Source: Linepithema humile
Lineage: Eukaryota; Arthropoda; Insecta; Hymenoptera; Formicidae
Assembly: GCF_040581485.1 (NCBI RefSeq)
Contig: NC_090129.1
Span: 17,665,264-17,729,263, forward strand
Direction: 5' to 3'
Length of the DNA stretch: 64,000 nucleotides
Part shown: positions 50,135-63,900 of the stretch, in pieces
Numbering within the stretch: position 1 is the first letter of the stretch
Layout: each line of letters begins with the position of its first letter
Translations under genes and position numbers: made by a program
The notes under the pieces: generated by a model
Told to the model about the DNA's origin: nothing
The model's input: only the letters and a program-made list of their open reading frames with translations
Databases searched by the model: none

Positions 50135-53100
50135 AGATAAACTTATGATTAATTAAACTCGACCCGATATGCAACTCGGTGACACGAGTCGCACAATTTA
50201 ACATTTTTTGCAATTTATTGTTGTTTAATGTAATGCAGTATTGTCGTTTTTTAAATGCTTCAATTAATTTATATATTAATAATTATTGTACATATAATTT
50301 ACCCGAAAAGATGAGAAAAAAGAGAAAATCTAAATCTAAAGAATATTTGTTATTCAAGTATAGACAATACGGCAAGACTGATGACAGCATTAAATGGATT
50401 AATTAAACAAGATATGAACCATTAATCACATCTACCTGGCTGACGAAATTAATAAATCAGGGTGAAATTAAAAATCCGTCTCACGGCGGGACAAAAAAAA
50501 TGGCCGCCTACCGTTTTGTACGGGAATCGACGTAATGCGACGGAATGAATTACGAATTATGGGACGCATTGCTCATCCGGAGGACATCAATCCGGGATAA
50601 TCGACGAGTCGCGAGATTCCTTTTTGTCGCGCGAGATGAAGCATGGCGTCGGTTTGTCCTCGTCGTCCGTCGGAATTTCGCTCGCTCGCTATTTGATATC
50701 CGCCCCGTGATTTATACTTTTAGTTTCGGTTCGTCGAAATCCGCCTTCCGCGGAAAAAGAATAGAAAAGCTCCATGATGTATCGCTTAATACAAACTGAG
50801 ATAATACTAACGAAACAGAATTTTTATTCTGAAGCAGTGCCGCAGAACATAATAAATTAATTTACACGCAATAAACACATGTTTATTGGAGTTATCAAAA
50901 CTTGAAGCTCACCTTAATTCATCAAATTCAAATGCGAAATTTTATATGATTAATTTTAGTATTAGATTTTTTTTTTTTTAATTAAATAGCTAAAAAAAAA
51001 TTATGTAGGAATAAATATATTCTTTGATGTAGAATTATTTATAAAAAATTAAAACACAAAAATTGAATTCAGTACAATTTGACCGAATTATTAAACTCAA
51101 AATTTTTCTATGAAATAAATTAAATTCCGTGCAGTGATAAAAAAAACTGCATTCTACAGATGACGGTAGTCTTCCGATCGACTGATCATAGACTTCAATC
51201 ATATCATTCTATTCAATCGATATTGGACCGATGATTGGCGTATGCGAGATCTCGTCGTGAGTAATCTCGCAATATTGCAGAGTTTTCGACGACGGGAAAG
51301 GGGATAATCATAACTTCTGTGCGCGGCGTCCCCGATAATTCGACGGTTATCAAGGATCGTCTACCGCCGTTCGTCGTCTACATATTTATTACGAATATTC
51401 GCAAAGTTCTTCCTTATTGCATCGTACAAACGCGGTATGGAAATGTGCGTAGTACATCGCGGCGCTATCAACGTTTATGCGGCTTAATGCACGTATCAAA
51501 TTCATCGCCCGGCTGCATCAGCCTTCGTGGAAGACGCGTCGTCTGATTATGTGAAAATTTTTAGAAAACTTTTTAGTATAAAAATATTTATTGAATTTTT
51601 AACTTCTTAGAAGCACGGAATAAAAAATTCTTAACTACTAAAACAAGATTTACACTAGCTTATTATTGATCTATCATGGTCGTTGTAGTGACTTTTTCTT
51701 TAACTGTGTCAAACAGCAGAAAGGCGCTTGTAATAAATTCGTTAACGCAAATTCGAATTGAAATTAAGTGAGATTAAATCTATGTTATCTAAGCACGAAT
51801 CAAAATCTTATATTACGCACTAAGTTACATATTAGTGAAATTGATTTTTTTAATCAATGTGTGTCGTTTAAATTCGTAAGAACGACTTGAATCACGAATG
51901 ACGAGATTTAAACTTAATATAAAATAAGTCAATAAACAGAATTATAAAACAACAAGAGATATTATTGACATAAATATGACCGAATTATTCAGAAACTGAA
52001 CACTCATTTACTCACACTCGTTTATTCATTAATGAATGCTTAAGCTGATACAAGCTCGAAGTTTATCGATGGATGTAATTAGTATTGCGATGAGATGTTC
52101 TCTTCTAAGAATGCATGTGCACACGACTGGGTATATCGACTCGTTCTTTGTTAAGAGCGGATATGTCTAGTTTCGGAAACAAGACTTAATTAATTTTGCT
52201 AATAATCGGTCGCAATCCGGCATTATGCAGCAGCGTTTCCCATACCATTATCGAGCATTACAGTAGTTATCGCCGGTGGCGCAGAAACCGTTGTTCGCGG
52301 AGAACGTGCTCGAGGTGCGCCGTCGCGATGTATTAGCAATAAACTATATATCGAGTGCAATAACAACGGATAATAATGATCGCTGTTACCGTCGAGCGAC
52401 TGTAACGAGCGCAACGATACAATCGCCGATGCAACAATGTGCGTGCCATAGCCGCGACTAATTACAGCACTTTATCGCGGCGCGATCCGCGCTTCGAAAT
52501 TAGAAGAGTTTATCGGGAAGTAGATTTCAACTGCTGGCTTTTAATGATACTGTGAGAACGAAACGGATCGAGGAGGAGATGCGCATTTATTGATTGCAGT
52601 GAAGTAATCGATATTCCTTATGGAATGTCGTTCGAAGTAACGGATTCGAGTGTGCGCAACGCCGTAGCGCAGCGCGGAATATTCTGAAAACAAAACGAGC
52701 TGCTGAAATAAATTGCAATAAATATTTGCGGTTGTGCGATAAAAACTGATTAGACGCACTTGAAAAGCATAGTATTAAAGATTTTAATTGTGAATAATTA
52801 ATTTGCGCGAAAAATCGATCGCGTTATTAATCCAAACTTTTTACCACTTGACAGCTTGTTTTATTTAAGTACAAGAAAGCTGTATGCTTCGTTGAATGTC
52901 TGCACACCGGCGGTATCATGTTGTTAGCTAGAAGCTAGAAGCGTTAAAGCGTTTTACCTCTAATCCTGTCAGCTCGAAGTGTTAAGGAGCAGAGCGCTGC
53001 CTGCGTCGAGAAAGAACGACGACGGGGCAGCTTTCCTACCAGACCAAGTAATTATTCACGTGAACAGGGACATGAGAAAGAAAAGCTGTCTCAAAGCGCA

Positions 53101-56100
53101 TGAAGAAATAGCGAAAACGGGCATAGTGTTAAGGAATAAAGCGTGCGCCGCACGGTGGTGCAGTGCGAGTCGAAGGCTGCGTGGACGGAAGAGAAAGATA
53201 AGAATAGGAGAAAAGGAGCGGTCGGGACAGTATGAAGGAAAGTTCTCGGAAAGGATATGCGGGAAGCATCGCTGAGACAAGGGAGCAAAGCGAGGCCGGA
53301 GAGATTCAAGGGGTTGTAAGGACGGAATGAGCAATGTAGAAGAGGGATAGCGCGTGGTGTGGTGGTTGCAAGAGACGGTAAAGAGAGAAAGGTAGTTCTC
53401 ACGGGACTCGTACACGAAAGAGCCGCGGCCACTCCGAAACCTTTGGCCTTTCCGCGCGAAATTTACAGCGTTAAACGCTTGGTCGCGCAAAAGCATCAGC
53501 AGACATTTGCTCATTCTAGTTTCCGAGAATCAGGCGCACAAACGCGCTTTTTCTAAGCCACTGCTTTTTTATTTATTGAAAATGAAGATTGACTTTACAC
53601 GAGAATATATAGAAAAAAAAAAAAACAGGTGACAATGATTGAACTCTTCAGTTTTTATGTATTAATTATTTTGATACGGTTAAATTTTTGGATTTTTTTA
53701 TACGGAAGTATTTTAAAAACTACGATAAACGATTTTGCAAAATAGGACAAACGGTTCGTACTGCTCGAAACTCTTTTCAATCATTTAATTGTATCGTTTT
53801 CTTTAGAGAAAGAAAAGTTTTAAAAAATCTAAACATGCTTTGCATGTAAAAATGTATCCGTTTGAGTAAATATATAATTTTTTACTTTTATAAGATTATT
53901 AAATGGATATAATTTAATGTAAAACCAATATATTTTTGTATTGTAAAAATTGTAACGTATGTGATATATTACACCACGTTTAATTTTGTGTTGATAAAAG
54001 TAATTCCAGTGCGGAAATAAACAAGTTAAATCCGGTATTAAAACGAATTATTTGCAACGCAAATATAGATTTACATCACGCCGAATTTACGAAAATATTC
54101 ATAACTGAATCATTTTTAGCAACGTGATACATACATGATCAAACTTAAGTTAATGTCCACAAAAATAATTTCGCTAATATACACTTTTTCTATATAATAA
54201 ATATAACGATAATAAAACTAATATAATATATTAAAATAAAAATAAAATATAAATAATGCAATATATTATATTTATTATATACTTAAATTTGATGTGAAAG
54301 TAACGAAATTAAATGTGATATAAATATTAGCCATAAATATGAATCTTCTATTTAATTTTAAATACGTAATTTTTATTCAATTACCACAATTTTGCAAAAA
54401 TTAATAAACGTTTTAAATAACAATGGAGGATATACTTTTGAAAAACAAATACGTATGCTTTTTGTTCAAATATTTGGCATCATATTTTTGTTTTATGCGA
54501 ACATTCTTCTCGAAGAAAATCATATTCCAGTGTCGAAAGTTAACGCGTCGCATGAAAGAAAGTTATTTGTAGCGTTTCTAGGAACGGTTTTCGTCGGAAA
54601 TAAAGTCACGCAACACGCGTACACGAGCGGACGCGCCACGAATTTCAAATATTTGCTCACGCACGTGTGAGAGGCTGCGTGAAAATTTCGCGCGATTTAT
54701 TTTGTCCCCGCCAAAACGACACATGCTTTTCATCCCTTCCGATGTCGGTGCTTTTACGTGTTACAATTGCGGAATTGATGTGATTTAAAAATATTTACGC
54801 ACAAATAAAGACAGAATTAGAATGTAATAAAATTTGGATAATTAATTTTTTAAACTTGTAATTTTTTGCAAAATTATAAAAAGACAAATTCTTCTTTAAA
54901 ATTTTCTTCCCACGAATAAATTGTAATTATCTAAAACATTATATGTACGATTACTAATTGGTCGATTCACGTTTAATCTGTGAATTTGATACAAAATGTA
55001 TAAATTCAACTGCTGTATATAATACAAATTGCACATATTGAACTGTATAAATGTCATAAAATTATTTCGGAAAATTAAGGATTATTTACATGCATATTTC
55101 AGATATACGAATTAAAGATCTCAAATTATCGCAGGAATAAAATTTTTCGCACCATAAACATGTATTGAAAAACGTAAATGTATTACTAGATTAACAATGT
55201 TCGCCAAATACTTGCCGATATTAGCGCGCGTACTGACGCCAATTACGCGAGCCGTCGCGTCGCCGAACAATTTCGATAAATCACGGGGATCCGCTAATCG
55301 CCTGATATATAAGGTCGTATTTCACCGTGGCGACAAATTTTTCGATAAACGGGATGCACGTTCGCGCGGGGAATAACCCACGAGGCGCTTTTCCAGACGC
55401 GCGAAGCGCGGCGCGGCGCGGCGCTCGTTAGGCGCTCTTTTATCTGATGCCAGGACGCGCGAGTTCCGCGCCCGACCAACTAATTCGCACGGGCTAAAAT
55501 CTGGCAACACGTACTCCTGCAAAGGCAGCCTTAATTACGCGCTCTGTGTAATCCTATCGATCGCCGAATTCGATCACCGTCACGCCACGCCGCAAAACTT
55601 TAAAGATACCATCATCGTATCACACGAGCTCACGCTTTGTCATCGTGTGCTATCGAAAGAAACGTAACGATTCTATTTCATTTATTTGATTTTTTTAGCG
55701 GGGAAAAAGAACCAAATAAATTTCCAAAAATTTCCAAAAAGAAAATAAATCTGATAAAATGAGATATGTAATATTGGTTAGCAGTGAAGCAATTCCGGTA
55801 GCCGACAGTGACTGAATTTTCTAAAAACGCGTCGCAATTAATATTTGCCTCAGAAGAAATTTAGGCAAAGGGAAAAAAAGAATAGGTTTGTTTGCCGCTG
55901 CGTTAAATGCGCAGCTAAAGTTGAGTGGCTCTCCACGAGAAGCGGAGAAAAAAGAGTGCTTTCCCCTAATGAGAGAGAAGAGTAGGACTTCGAAGGGGAG
56001 GGTTGAAAGGTAATAGAACGAAGGTTCATTTTTGTTAGCAGTTTTCTCGAAAAGCGAGTGAATCATAAGAGCGAGCTTTAAAGCACGCTCGTTTCCTAAA

Positions 56101-56210
56101 CGCGGGGAGGAGTGGAGGCGCCTTGGGGGCTGTTGCAAACGTTCTCTGCAACCGTCTCCTCTGCTTCACTCGCTGCACCGTGGAGCCGGGACGGTTGGCT
56201 AACTCGGCGG
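50135..56210. other. Non-coding mosaic
   Basis: GC-rich at 50480-50760, 52200-52500, 52900-53480 and 55180-55620; very AT-rich at 53600-54400. A plus-strand frame 54455-54670 (72 codons from ATG) starts with a hydrophobic segment (MLFVQIFGIIFLFYANI) but has no other support. The acceptor-like TTTGATTTTTTTAG near 55699 has no usable exon after it. Confidence 0.55.
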
Positions 56211-56213
56211 GAC

Positions 56214-56249
56214 TATAAAATCTAGTAGACGCAGTTAATGTTTCATTTG
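56214..56249 (+). promoter_or_regulatory. Candidate TATA-Inr core promoter
   Basis: TATAAAA begins at about 56214, and a perfect insect initiator TCATTT (consensus TCAKTY) has its A about 31 nt downstream, the canonical TATA-to-start spacing. No DPE is seen. Downstream lie an open frame at 56557-57003 and an AATAAA at about 57084, so a small intronless transcript is conceivable. Such pairs also arise by chance. Confidence 0.25.
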
Positions 56250-56556
56250 CATAAATAACGGCAGTGGATTAGCGCGGTTCTCGCGCGAAACGCCAAGCAA
56301 TTGGCCATCTCGACGTTCCGTTTGTACGCGACGCTGAATTCTATTTGTCAGTTGCGATTGTTCATCGTACACTTCCGCCGCGCGCATTCGATGACTTGAC
56401 TTGGACAAAATTTATTTGTCTGTTTACTTCAAGACGCTCGGTTCTTCTGCTGGACGATACTAAAATACTGCGGATGTTAACATTCCGAGTTATTGAATCC
56501 TTGAAATATCTCACGAATGCCGTGGACGCTCGATTTGAGACAAAGAGAAATTGGAA

Positions 56557-57003
56557 ATGCCGATTAAACTTTTTAAGGGAACCAGTTTTCCGTATAAAAA
56601 TCTTAGCGCTATAAAATTTCGCTTGACAAATCTGGAGCAAAGTCGTTATGGCAATCGTGTAACAACCGCGTTGCACGCTGCAATCTCGGATCGGAAGACT
56701 TTCGAATTTCCCGGATTAGTAGCGCGACGGAAAAGTTCGTTATTATTGGCCATTTACGAGGAAAAACTTTGCGGAACTCGAGGAGGGGATGCAAGAGAGA
56801 CCATAATGTCCAGTTTTATGTCGGATAAAGGTCAAAGTTTTCACCGCTGCGACATCGACGTGGTCGCGCGCGGCAGGACGGACGATCGCGCTTTCTTTAT
56901 TCCGAGATTCATATCGACAGCGTTGGCGAATCTTTGCGGAGGAAAGTGGAAAACACGACGATTTCCTCAGTCTTTCCTCGCTTTTCCTTCTCATTCTTCG
57001 TAG
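56557..57003 (+). CDS. Weak ORF candidate, 148 codons (unrecognised)
   Basis: An ATG-initiated frame begins MPIKLFKGTS and ends at TAG before 57004. Composition is mixed with no low-complexity bias. There is no signal peptide or membrane segment, and no motif I recognise. It lies about 310 nt downstream of the TATA-Inr candidate, with several other ATGs in between, and AATAAA follows about 80 nt after the stop. Several frames of this length are expected by chance in 64 kb of this composition, and this one carries no splice support. It is recorded only because promoter, frame and poly(A) signal occur in order. Confidence 0.1.
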   Translation: MPIKLFKGTSFPYKNLSAIKFRLTNLEQSRYGNRVTTALHAAISDRKTFEFPGLVARRKSSLLLAIYEEKLCGTRGGDARETIMSSFMSDKGQSFHRCDIDVVARGRTDDRAFFIPRFISTALANLCGGKWKTRRFPQSFLAFPSHSS

Positions 57004-57009
57004 TTTTTG

Positions 57010-60000
57010 TTGTTTGTTTTTTTTTTTTTTGTCTCTTCCGACGACGCTGCCGTTGCGCATCAGCTCACCATGCTGAGAGTTAAATAAAATTTATCTCGCA
57101 CGACGCAGCCTCTGCAGAATTCCGCCGCATTCCGGTGGATGCAGGAGGTGCATCCGGCTTTCTACTGCGACGTCGATGGTGTAGTAAGAGTGAACAAGCA
57201 GACGCCGATGGGACGCGGTAACAAATATAAAACGAGAGCAATGGCACTCGGGACTTTTTTCGTCAATTAGATCCTTTTTTTTCGTTGCGATTTAAAGTAG
57301 GTCGGATTCGTTGGAACAACAAAACGATTTCTTCACAATAAAAGTAGAATAGAACAATTATTTCTTCGTTATTTTAGAATATATAAAGATAACTTTAGCT
57401 TGACAAAAAAGGAACATTAATAAATATGAAGATTTAATGCTGAATATATACATGTAAAAATATGAAAGTAGACTAAATGAAAGAGTTATAAAGAGAGAAA
57501 GATATTTGTAAAGTGTGCTCTCGTTTCTAAATTCGTTACTGATGAAAGACTGAATAGTTGAGCATTTAACTCGAAATGTTATAATGCGTTTGAATTCGGT
57601 CATTTCCTTTTTTACTCCGTGCTTTTATTTCCGTCGCGTCAAATGCGGCTCGCAAGTAACTTGATCTAATTAATGATGCAGTCCGTTGCATTCGCTCGTC
57701 TGCTCTTTATTCCGGCGTAATCAGTGATACGATTTATAATCGCGAGAATATAATTCAGAGATGCTGAAGCGGAGACCTACGCTTATTTCATCGCAATTTA
57801 AGAGAGGAGTCACAATTCCTTCTTATTTGTGATTAATTATCAAGTTTGTGAGCTTCAATTAAAACAAAGACTAACATACAAATGTGAATTATCTCTATTT
57901 TTCTAAAAGAATCTATTTTCGGATATCATAATGTTTTGACGAGCTTAGCAAACGATTTAAATATCCGCATATTTAATCTTTTTAATTTCGTTAAATCGCA
58001 AGGTTCAAAATATAACAATTTAAAAGTCTTTTATGCTCTGGCTTGTGGAATCGCCATTTTTTAGAATCTTTAATATCTCTCAATGAAAGAGATGCCTGCA
58101 TAATGCATATACATTAAGGAGGAGGACCCGGACGGACAGCCAAGCATTCTTGGATACCGGGTGGCGCCTAGTCATCCCGCTGGACGAGTTATTATCTCAA
58201 TACCTGGCAGGCCGTCTGGGATCTCAGCCATTTAACGCGCGACTTTGTGCCGCGTTGCAGTACAAACAGATACTGCGTAGTATCTTTATATCACCAATAA
58301 TGACAAACGAAAATTTCGGAATCTTAGACTATCATTAGCGCAATCGTAATTGTTGGCCGTCTTCTCGCTAATTGTATTTTTGCATAGATAAAAACGCAAA
58401 TCGATACGATAAATTTGTATATAAAAGCTTACAATTCTCGCAGCCAACAATTTGAAGACGTATTTTTGGAAACTTGATAATCGTTAACTCTAATATGGTT
58501 TGCATCGACCGCTTAATTACTGCAAACAAAAAAAGGTGATCTTTCGTCAGTGAAAACAAGCGTTCGGAACGCGCGTCTATAAAAGTTGCCAAATATTTTC
58601 CCGTATCGCCGAGCCCCGGGCGCGGAAATACTTGCAGGTGGCAGGTGACCGCTGGTGTTTCAGACAGGTTCGTGCTTCTCATTCTTCTTCGTGAACGCGC
58701 TATGGCGAATCAAAGTGGTTGATTTTGACTCGTTGCCCCCGTCAAAACTCGAGACATAATTTGTCCCTCGCATAATTTTTTGCGACAAGCCTTACGCGTG
58801 TCACATTGTCATTTTAATTTTGCACAATTTTCTGCGACAAAATGTAAGGCGAGCAATAATAATCGCCGCAGCTTACACGCTCAAAAGATAAGAGAAAAAT
58901 TTAACAACAAATATATATAATAGTTTAATTAACGTATTAAACTTGTTCCTGCGAAGGTGAGGTCGCTAATTTTTACATATTAATTTCCGCAAAATTTTCC
59001 CGATTTTACAACGTTTTAAATGTGCGATAAATATTTTATTATTGTGACATTTTTAATTTGCAATGAATGTGAGAAATTCTCCTTTATGCTAGTCGAATTG
59101 AATTGAGAGCTGATCGTAAGCGGTCAATTTTTCATCGCTTTTTCTACAATCAAGTTATTTTACGAATCGTTTGCGTAACATATCGGCGCATTCTCGCCGC
59201 TTCTCTCCGCGCAAGGACTATCTCGGTGGAGGCAGAGGTCTATATTGCAGTTAATCTATGTTCCGATTGTATCTGCTCATTGGGTTACGAAGTACCCGGG
59301 TACGGGCCTCCGGACATTAACTGCCGTTGTTACTGCCTGCAACGATCGCAGATACCGGCAGTTTCACCGTATTCGCCCCCGTGTCTCGTGTGTTTGCATG
59401 AGAGCAGTCTGCGGAGTAGCCTGATCGATAGAACGGAATGGCGAGGAAGATCGCGGCGCGCGAGTGGTAGAGAGAGAGAGAGAGAGGGGTCGATAGCGCT
59501 GGAATTAAATCCCGCGGAGCTTCGCGAACCCTCAAAAATTTCTGCTCGCCGACGATTGCGCGCAAATTAGTGTACTCGCGTCACTTTAGATGAGTCAGAT
59601 GACTCGAGTTTTAACGACTTTGCATCGTGTCGCGTATCTGATATAAGTATTGGAAAACGTTTATCGTTTATTTTAACGCCTCTGTATAAAATATTTTAAA
59701 TTCTTTAAAGCAAAACCTTGCAATTAGTTCAAAATACAGATTATTTTAGGGGGGGAAAAAAAACGGAGAAATATAAATATAAAATGCGAAATGATTAAAT
59801 AAAATTTAGAAAAAGAAGAATTTATGACAATTTGTTAAGCAAATTAATTTTGGGACATCTCGTGTATCATCAAAGGATGGTTCGGTGTTAGTTTGTAGTT
59901 TTAATGGCGACACACGCGTAGATCTTACATACATTCGCTGGCGCGTCTCGAGTCGTAATTCTCAGGACGTCTGGGATTCCCCTTGAACTCGAGTGCGTCA

Positions 60001-60740
60001 AGTTGCAGGGCGAAACGCGGGATTAATTACTGTATAGTCAGACGGAATGCCCCGGTAGCGCGAGCGCAGTTGCATAGGAAGGATCCTGCGGCGGTAGTTC
60101 GCCAACTTTGGACTACGCCCCGAAACACACTCGGTGTCGGCCATTACTTCGCACGAATCTGAATCTGATTAATAATCCGGCGAGCGGGTTACATTGTCTC
60201 ATTGCCATTCGAATGGCGCCAAAATTTATTCAAACTACGTTACACTCTGGTTTAAACCCGATATAATACCAATGATATTATGTTTGTGCTGCGAGTGATC
60301 GATAGTCTGTGCGAGATAGTGATGACAAATTTTTCGGAATCTACTTATTATGAAGAAAATTTGGCCTTTATTTTCTGAAATCTCTATTCAATTAACCGCA
60401 GATCAATTTCATCAAGTTTATAAATGGAAATATTATATAATTTTTGATGTCATTACGCGAGAAAATTTGACTAAGTAAATGACAGATAGCTGTCATTCGT
60501 AAAGGAATTAAAATTGTATTATTATTATTAAAACGATTTACGATTGCCATATTATTCACTTTCAAATTAAAAATATCTCCCAATATAGTAAATTAAGATT
60601 GGAACCATTATAATTTATCCAAAATAATATCAATACTTTGTATCCTTTTGAAGGAAACTAAAGTTATTACATTCAATGTTACAATTTATTTTTGCAACTT
60701 ATTAATTTTTCATAAAATCTTTTATAAATTTTTCTCTTCA
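57010..60740. other. Non-coding mosaic
   Basis: One patch, 58110-58338, has two overlapping plus-strand frames that both look protein-like, so neither is called. Two CAGGTG E-boxes 7 bp apart lie at about 58634-58647. GC-rich at 59160-59580 and 59930-60130. Confidence 0.55.
59469..59486 (+). repeat. (AG)9 microsatellite
   Basis: A pure AG run at the edge of a GC-rich patch. Confidence 0.9.
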
Positions 60741-60741
60741 G

Positions 60742-60901
60742 CGAATAAAACATCAAAAGAAATTGAAGAAACCCGTAGAGACTCGAAAGCGCAAACATAC
60801 TTGGCAAAGCAGAAAGAGAGAGAGAGAGAGAAATATCGAAGAACTTATCGCGTCTTTCTTCGTCCTAGAAACTCCGAAAATCATGGCGTCGAACTTTCGC
60901 G
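60742..60901 (+). CDS. Weak internal-exon candidate
   Basis: A strong acceptor (TTTTTCTCTTCAG, AG at 60740-60741) is followed by a frame open for 53 codons that begins ANKTSKEIEETRRDSKAQTY and runs to a donor-like CGCG|GTAATT (GT at 60902). The predicted peptide is highly charged and would be helical, partly because of an (AG)8 run. A second frame is also open across the same interval, which weakens the case, because purine-rich DNA lacks stops on this strand. No family is recognised. Confidence 0.12.
60815..60830 (+). repeat. (AG)8 microsatellite
   Basis: A short AG run inside the candidate exon 60742-60901. It contributes the KEREREK-like charged residues of that frame. Confidence 0.88.
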
Positions 60902-60904
60902 GTA

Positions 60905-63900
60905 ATTGCCAATATCATTAATTAAAGAACCGCGTGACATTTTTTACCGGGCCTCTCATGGAGGACCCAACGAGCCTTTTTCTTCTCTTTCTCTCATGAC
61001 TAGTCAGGCGGCTGTCTTATCTCCTGGAAAGATTCTTCGGCTTTAATTGCGCTAGTCAGTCCCCCAACTCCAGCGGAGTTACCGTTGGCCCTTTGCCTAT
61101 CTTTCATCATCTTCCTGGTTTCTCCCCTAGTCCCTACGGTCACTTAGACTCTCGACTCGACTCGCATTGTCGGCGACGTCGTACTCGGGAAATTCGAGGG
61201 CCGATGCGAGAGAGTGTCTCGTAAGAATGACGCGGTGAATGGTGAGCACCTTTGTCATAGAATTAAAGGGCGACGCGTCGGCTGCTCGAGTAATCTGGGA
61301 ATGTTTCATAGAAGACGCACGCGCGCGCGCGTGTTTTGCTGTGTGTAAGGGATTCCAATTAGAGTCACGTCTATTAGATCTTATATTGTATGTTAATTCC
61401 GTCCGTTTTGAGAATAACTGAAAGGACTCAACCGTTAAAGAATAGCTTGTAGGAAACGCTTCAGCAGTTATCAGATTGTAGAAATTTTGTTACGTGAGAT
61501 GTGATACGAAAAATATTGCATACGATATATTATGTTCAATATTTACATGAGAAAAAGTTCCATAATAAACCATAATCGTTTAAACTGTGACGCATAAAGC
61601 TGTGAAATCTCCCGTAGACTTTCGTCGGAAGAATTGAAAATTCGAAAGATCAATCTGAAAAGTTCTTCTTACGCCACTTTGTGCGTATTATGTCAAGTGA
61701 CTTTATTATTATCTGCATTTAAAATTTGTCGCTACAACGTGAAACTAGCAGCTAGAGATAGGGAGATCAGGCAAAAAATTTTTTTTTATAAATCGCTGCA
61801 TTAGAAGAGGGCTTTGGGCGCCGTGAAATCCAATATCATTGGTAACCAGCTGAAACGCCGATCCTCGTTAGAGGATATCGAACGGATCGCCGCCGCGGCT
61901 CGTTTGTTTTATTTTAATCGGGAAATACGCGGCGAGTGCGTACGCTTTCCCGTCTATCGCGCGGCTAGCCGTAACGATTTTTCGATACGGCTTTTTCGCG
62001 GCGTTCAAAATATTTGCTAATGAAGGGTATTGTGCCTAGGTGTGTCGAAGCAACGAGGCGAGTTCCCGCGCAACCACCGGCTTTAATTTCCGGGCGACGT
62101 GGCTTTGAAATCAACACGACCGGGCCAGAAAGGGCTTTGTATCGCCGTATCACAAAAATTTACATACAAAATTGTTAAAAATAACTTTCACATTCCGTAC
62201 CTTTATTAAATACTACGCTTATCACAGACTTCTTCGTTTGATCGTACTTGTTTGAAATTTTTACTACTTTCTTTTCGCAAGATTCAATGCAAAATCACAA
62301 TGAAGATTGTTACACAGAAGGGATATTTACATAAAGAAATAATCATATATTTATGAAAATAATTCTGTGCGCGCACTCTATGTATATTAATTTTCGTAAA
62401 ATAATACATAGATTCACAGTAAGCGTGATAGGAGGTCAAAGCTCTATTGCCGTAATTTATTTTTATTTAGATTTATGTATGAGGTAGCACTAGCTTACCG
62501 CGTGAATTTCACAGCGTGAGGACGAGAATGAGAAGTCGCTTTTGCCACACAGAAGCCACAGCGAGATGAACGAAAAAGGCCGCGCGCATAATTCAGCAGG
62601 TCGCTCCTCTCGCCGGAATCGTCTCCGACAGGACTCGCAGACGGCTTTTTCTGCACCAGCGAGGTGTACATCGGTACGCTGGTGCTTAATCCGCGCGCTA
62701 ATTAAATCGCAAAAGAGAGAGAGAGAGAGAGTCGTTTCGCCTTGGCGCGTCCGTGACTCCGGCGGAATAAAAGCAAAACGGGCGAGAGGGATGCATTGAG
62801 AAAACACGAAGCGAGAGGGAAAAAAGAGCAGGCGAGAAAGAGAAAAGAGATTCTCGTCCTCCTCTCGACACGGTCGCATAAATTATTTGCGAGGCGGCAC
62901 TACGATCGCCGCGACCGAATCTCGATATGAATCGCGGTAATCGCGCTAATGGAACCCGATTCGCCGACGAGGACGCAAAAGAGAGTCTTCGGCCCACGCA
63001 CTGAAAAATTGAAAAGTCAACACGAATTACGCGATTGTATCTCTCGGGGATTTTTAGCATAGGTGTTTCCGGCGATGTAACTTTGCAGTCAACACATCGT
63101 GACTTTGTCGCCGATACGCATGATTCGATTTAATTCCTGTGAAATCGTATGAGGGACATTTTGTTCTATAACGATTTCCCACGTTTGCCTTCGTCATTTC
63201 AGTACGTCAATTTGCGTAATAATAAATCGTATGTATGAATACTAATTTTATACATAACACTAATTGTTTTTTAATGCTAGTAATACAAATGTCTATAAAA
63301 TAATTTTTTGATGTCTTGGAAACTATTCGCAGCATAATGTTGTATATTAAAATAATTATTGCAGGTTATATGTGCAATTTATGCATAATGAATTTTAATA
63401 CAAGAAAATGACTTGTACTTTTCAATATTTAATATTTCTACCACCATACGTTTATTTGTTCAAAATCGAATAAAATATTACATTTCAATTTTGTTGTAAT
63501 ATTAACTACTTCTCTGCACTATCGCTGCTTCATACATCTTGTATCTTAATTCAACGCAATTTCCTGAACATGCACTGCATATGGACTCGAATTATTCACT
63601 GACTGCGCCAGAGCACCGCACTCATTTCGATGACGAACGATCACTGCGTTTTGAGCATCGATTTCGATTTCGTTTAATCGTGCCCGCGAATTCATGAATT
63701 ATTTTGCCGCGTAATGCGTGACACGGCACACTGCGTGAGAAAATGCATTGCTCGAGTATTGTGTCAAATATTGCAACGTATTAATTCTGCTAACTAAAGT
63801 GATATGGTGGTAGCGCATTATATATTTACTTTCATAAATTTTAAAAACTTTTTACGATGTAGGTTATAATCCATCTTCCAACGAGATAACATATGTCTTC

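Noticed and set aside
53056..53514. 152-codon minus-strand ORF overlapping a 98-codon plus-strand frame (52979-53275)
   Set aside because: Purine-rich plus strand leaves both strands open; neither has recognisable features.
54455..54670. 72-codon ORF with hydrophobic start
   Set aside because: AT-rich DNA easily gives a hydrophobic N-terminus; no other support.
55680..55745. Acceptor TTTGATTTTTTTAG
   Set aside because: Downstream is A-rich repetitive (TTTCCAAAAA twice) with early stops; no exon.
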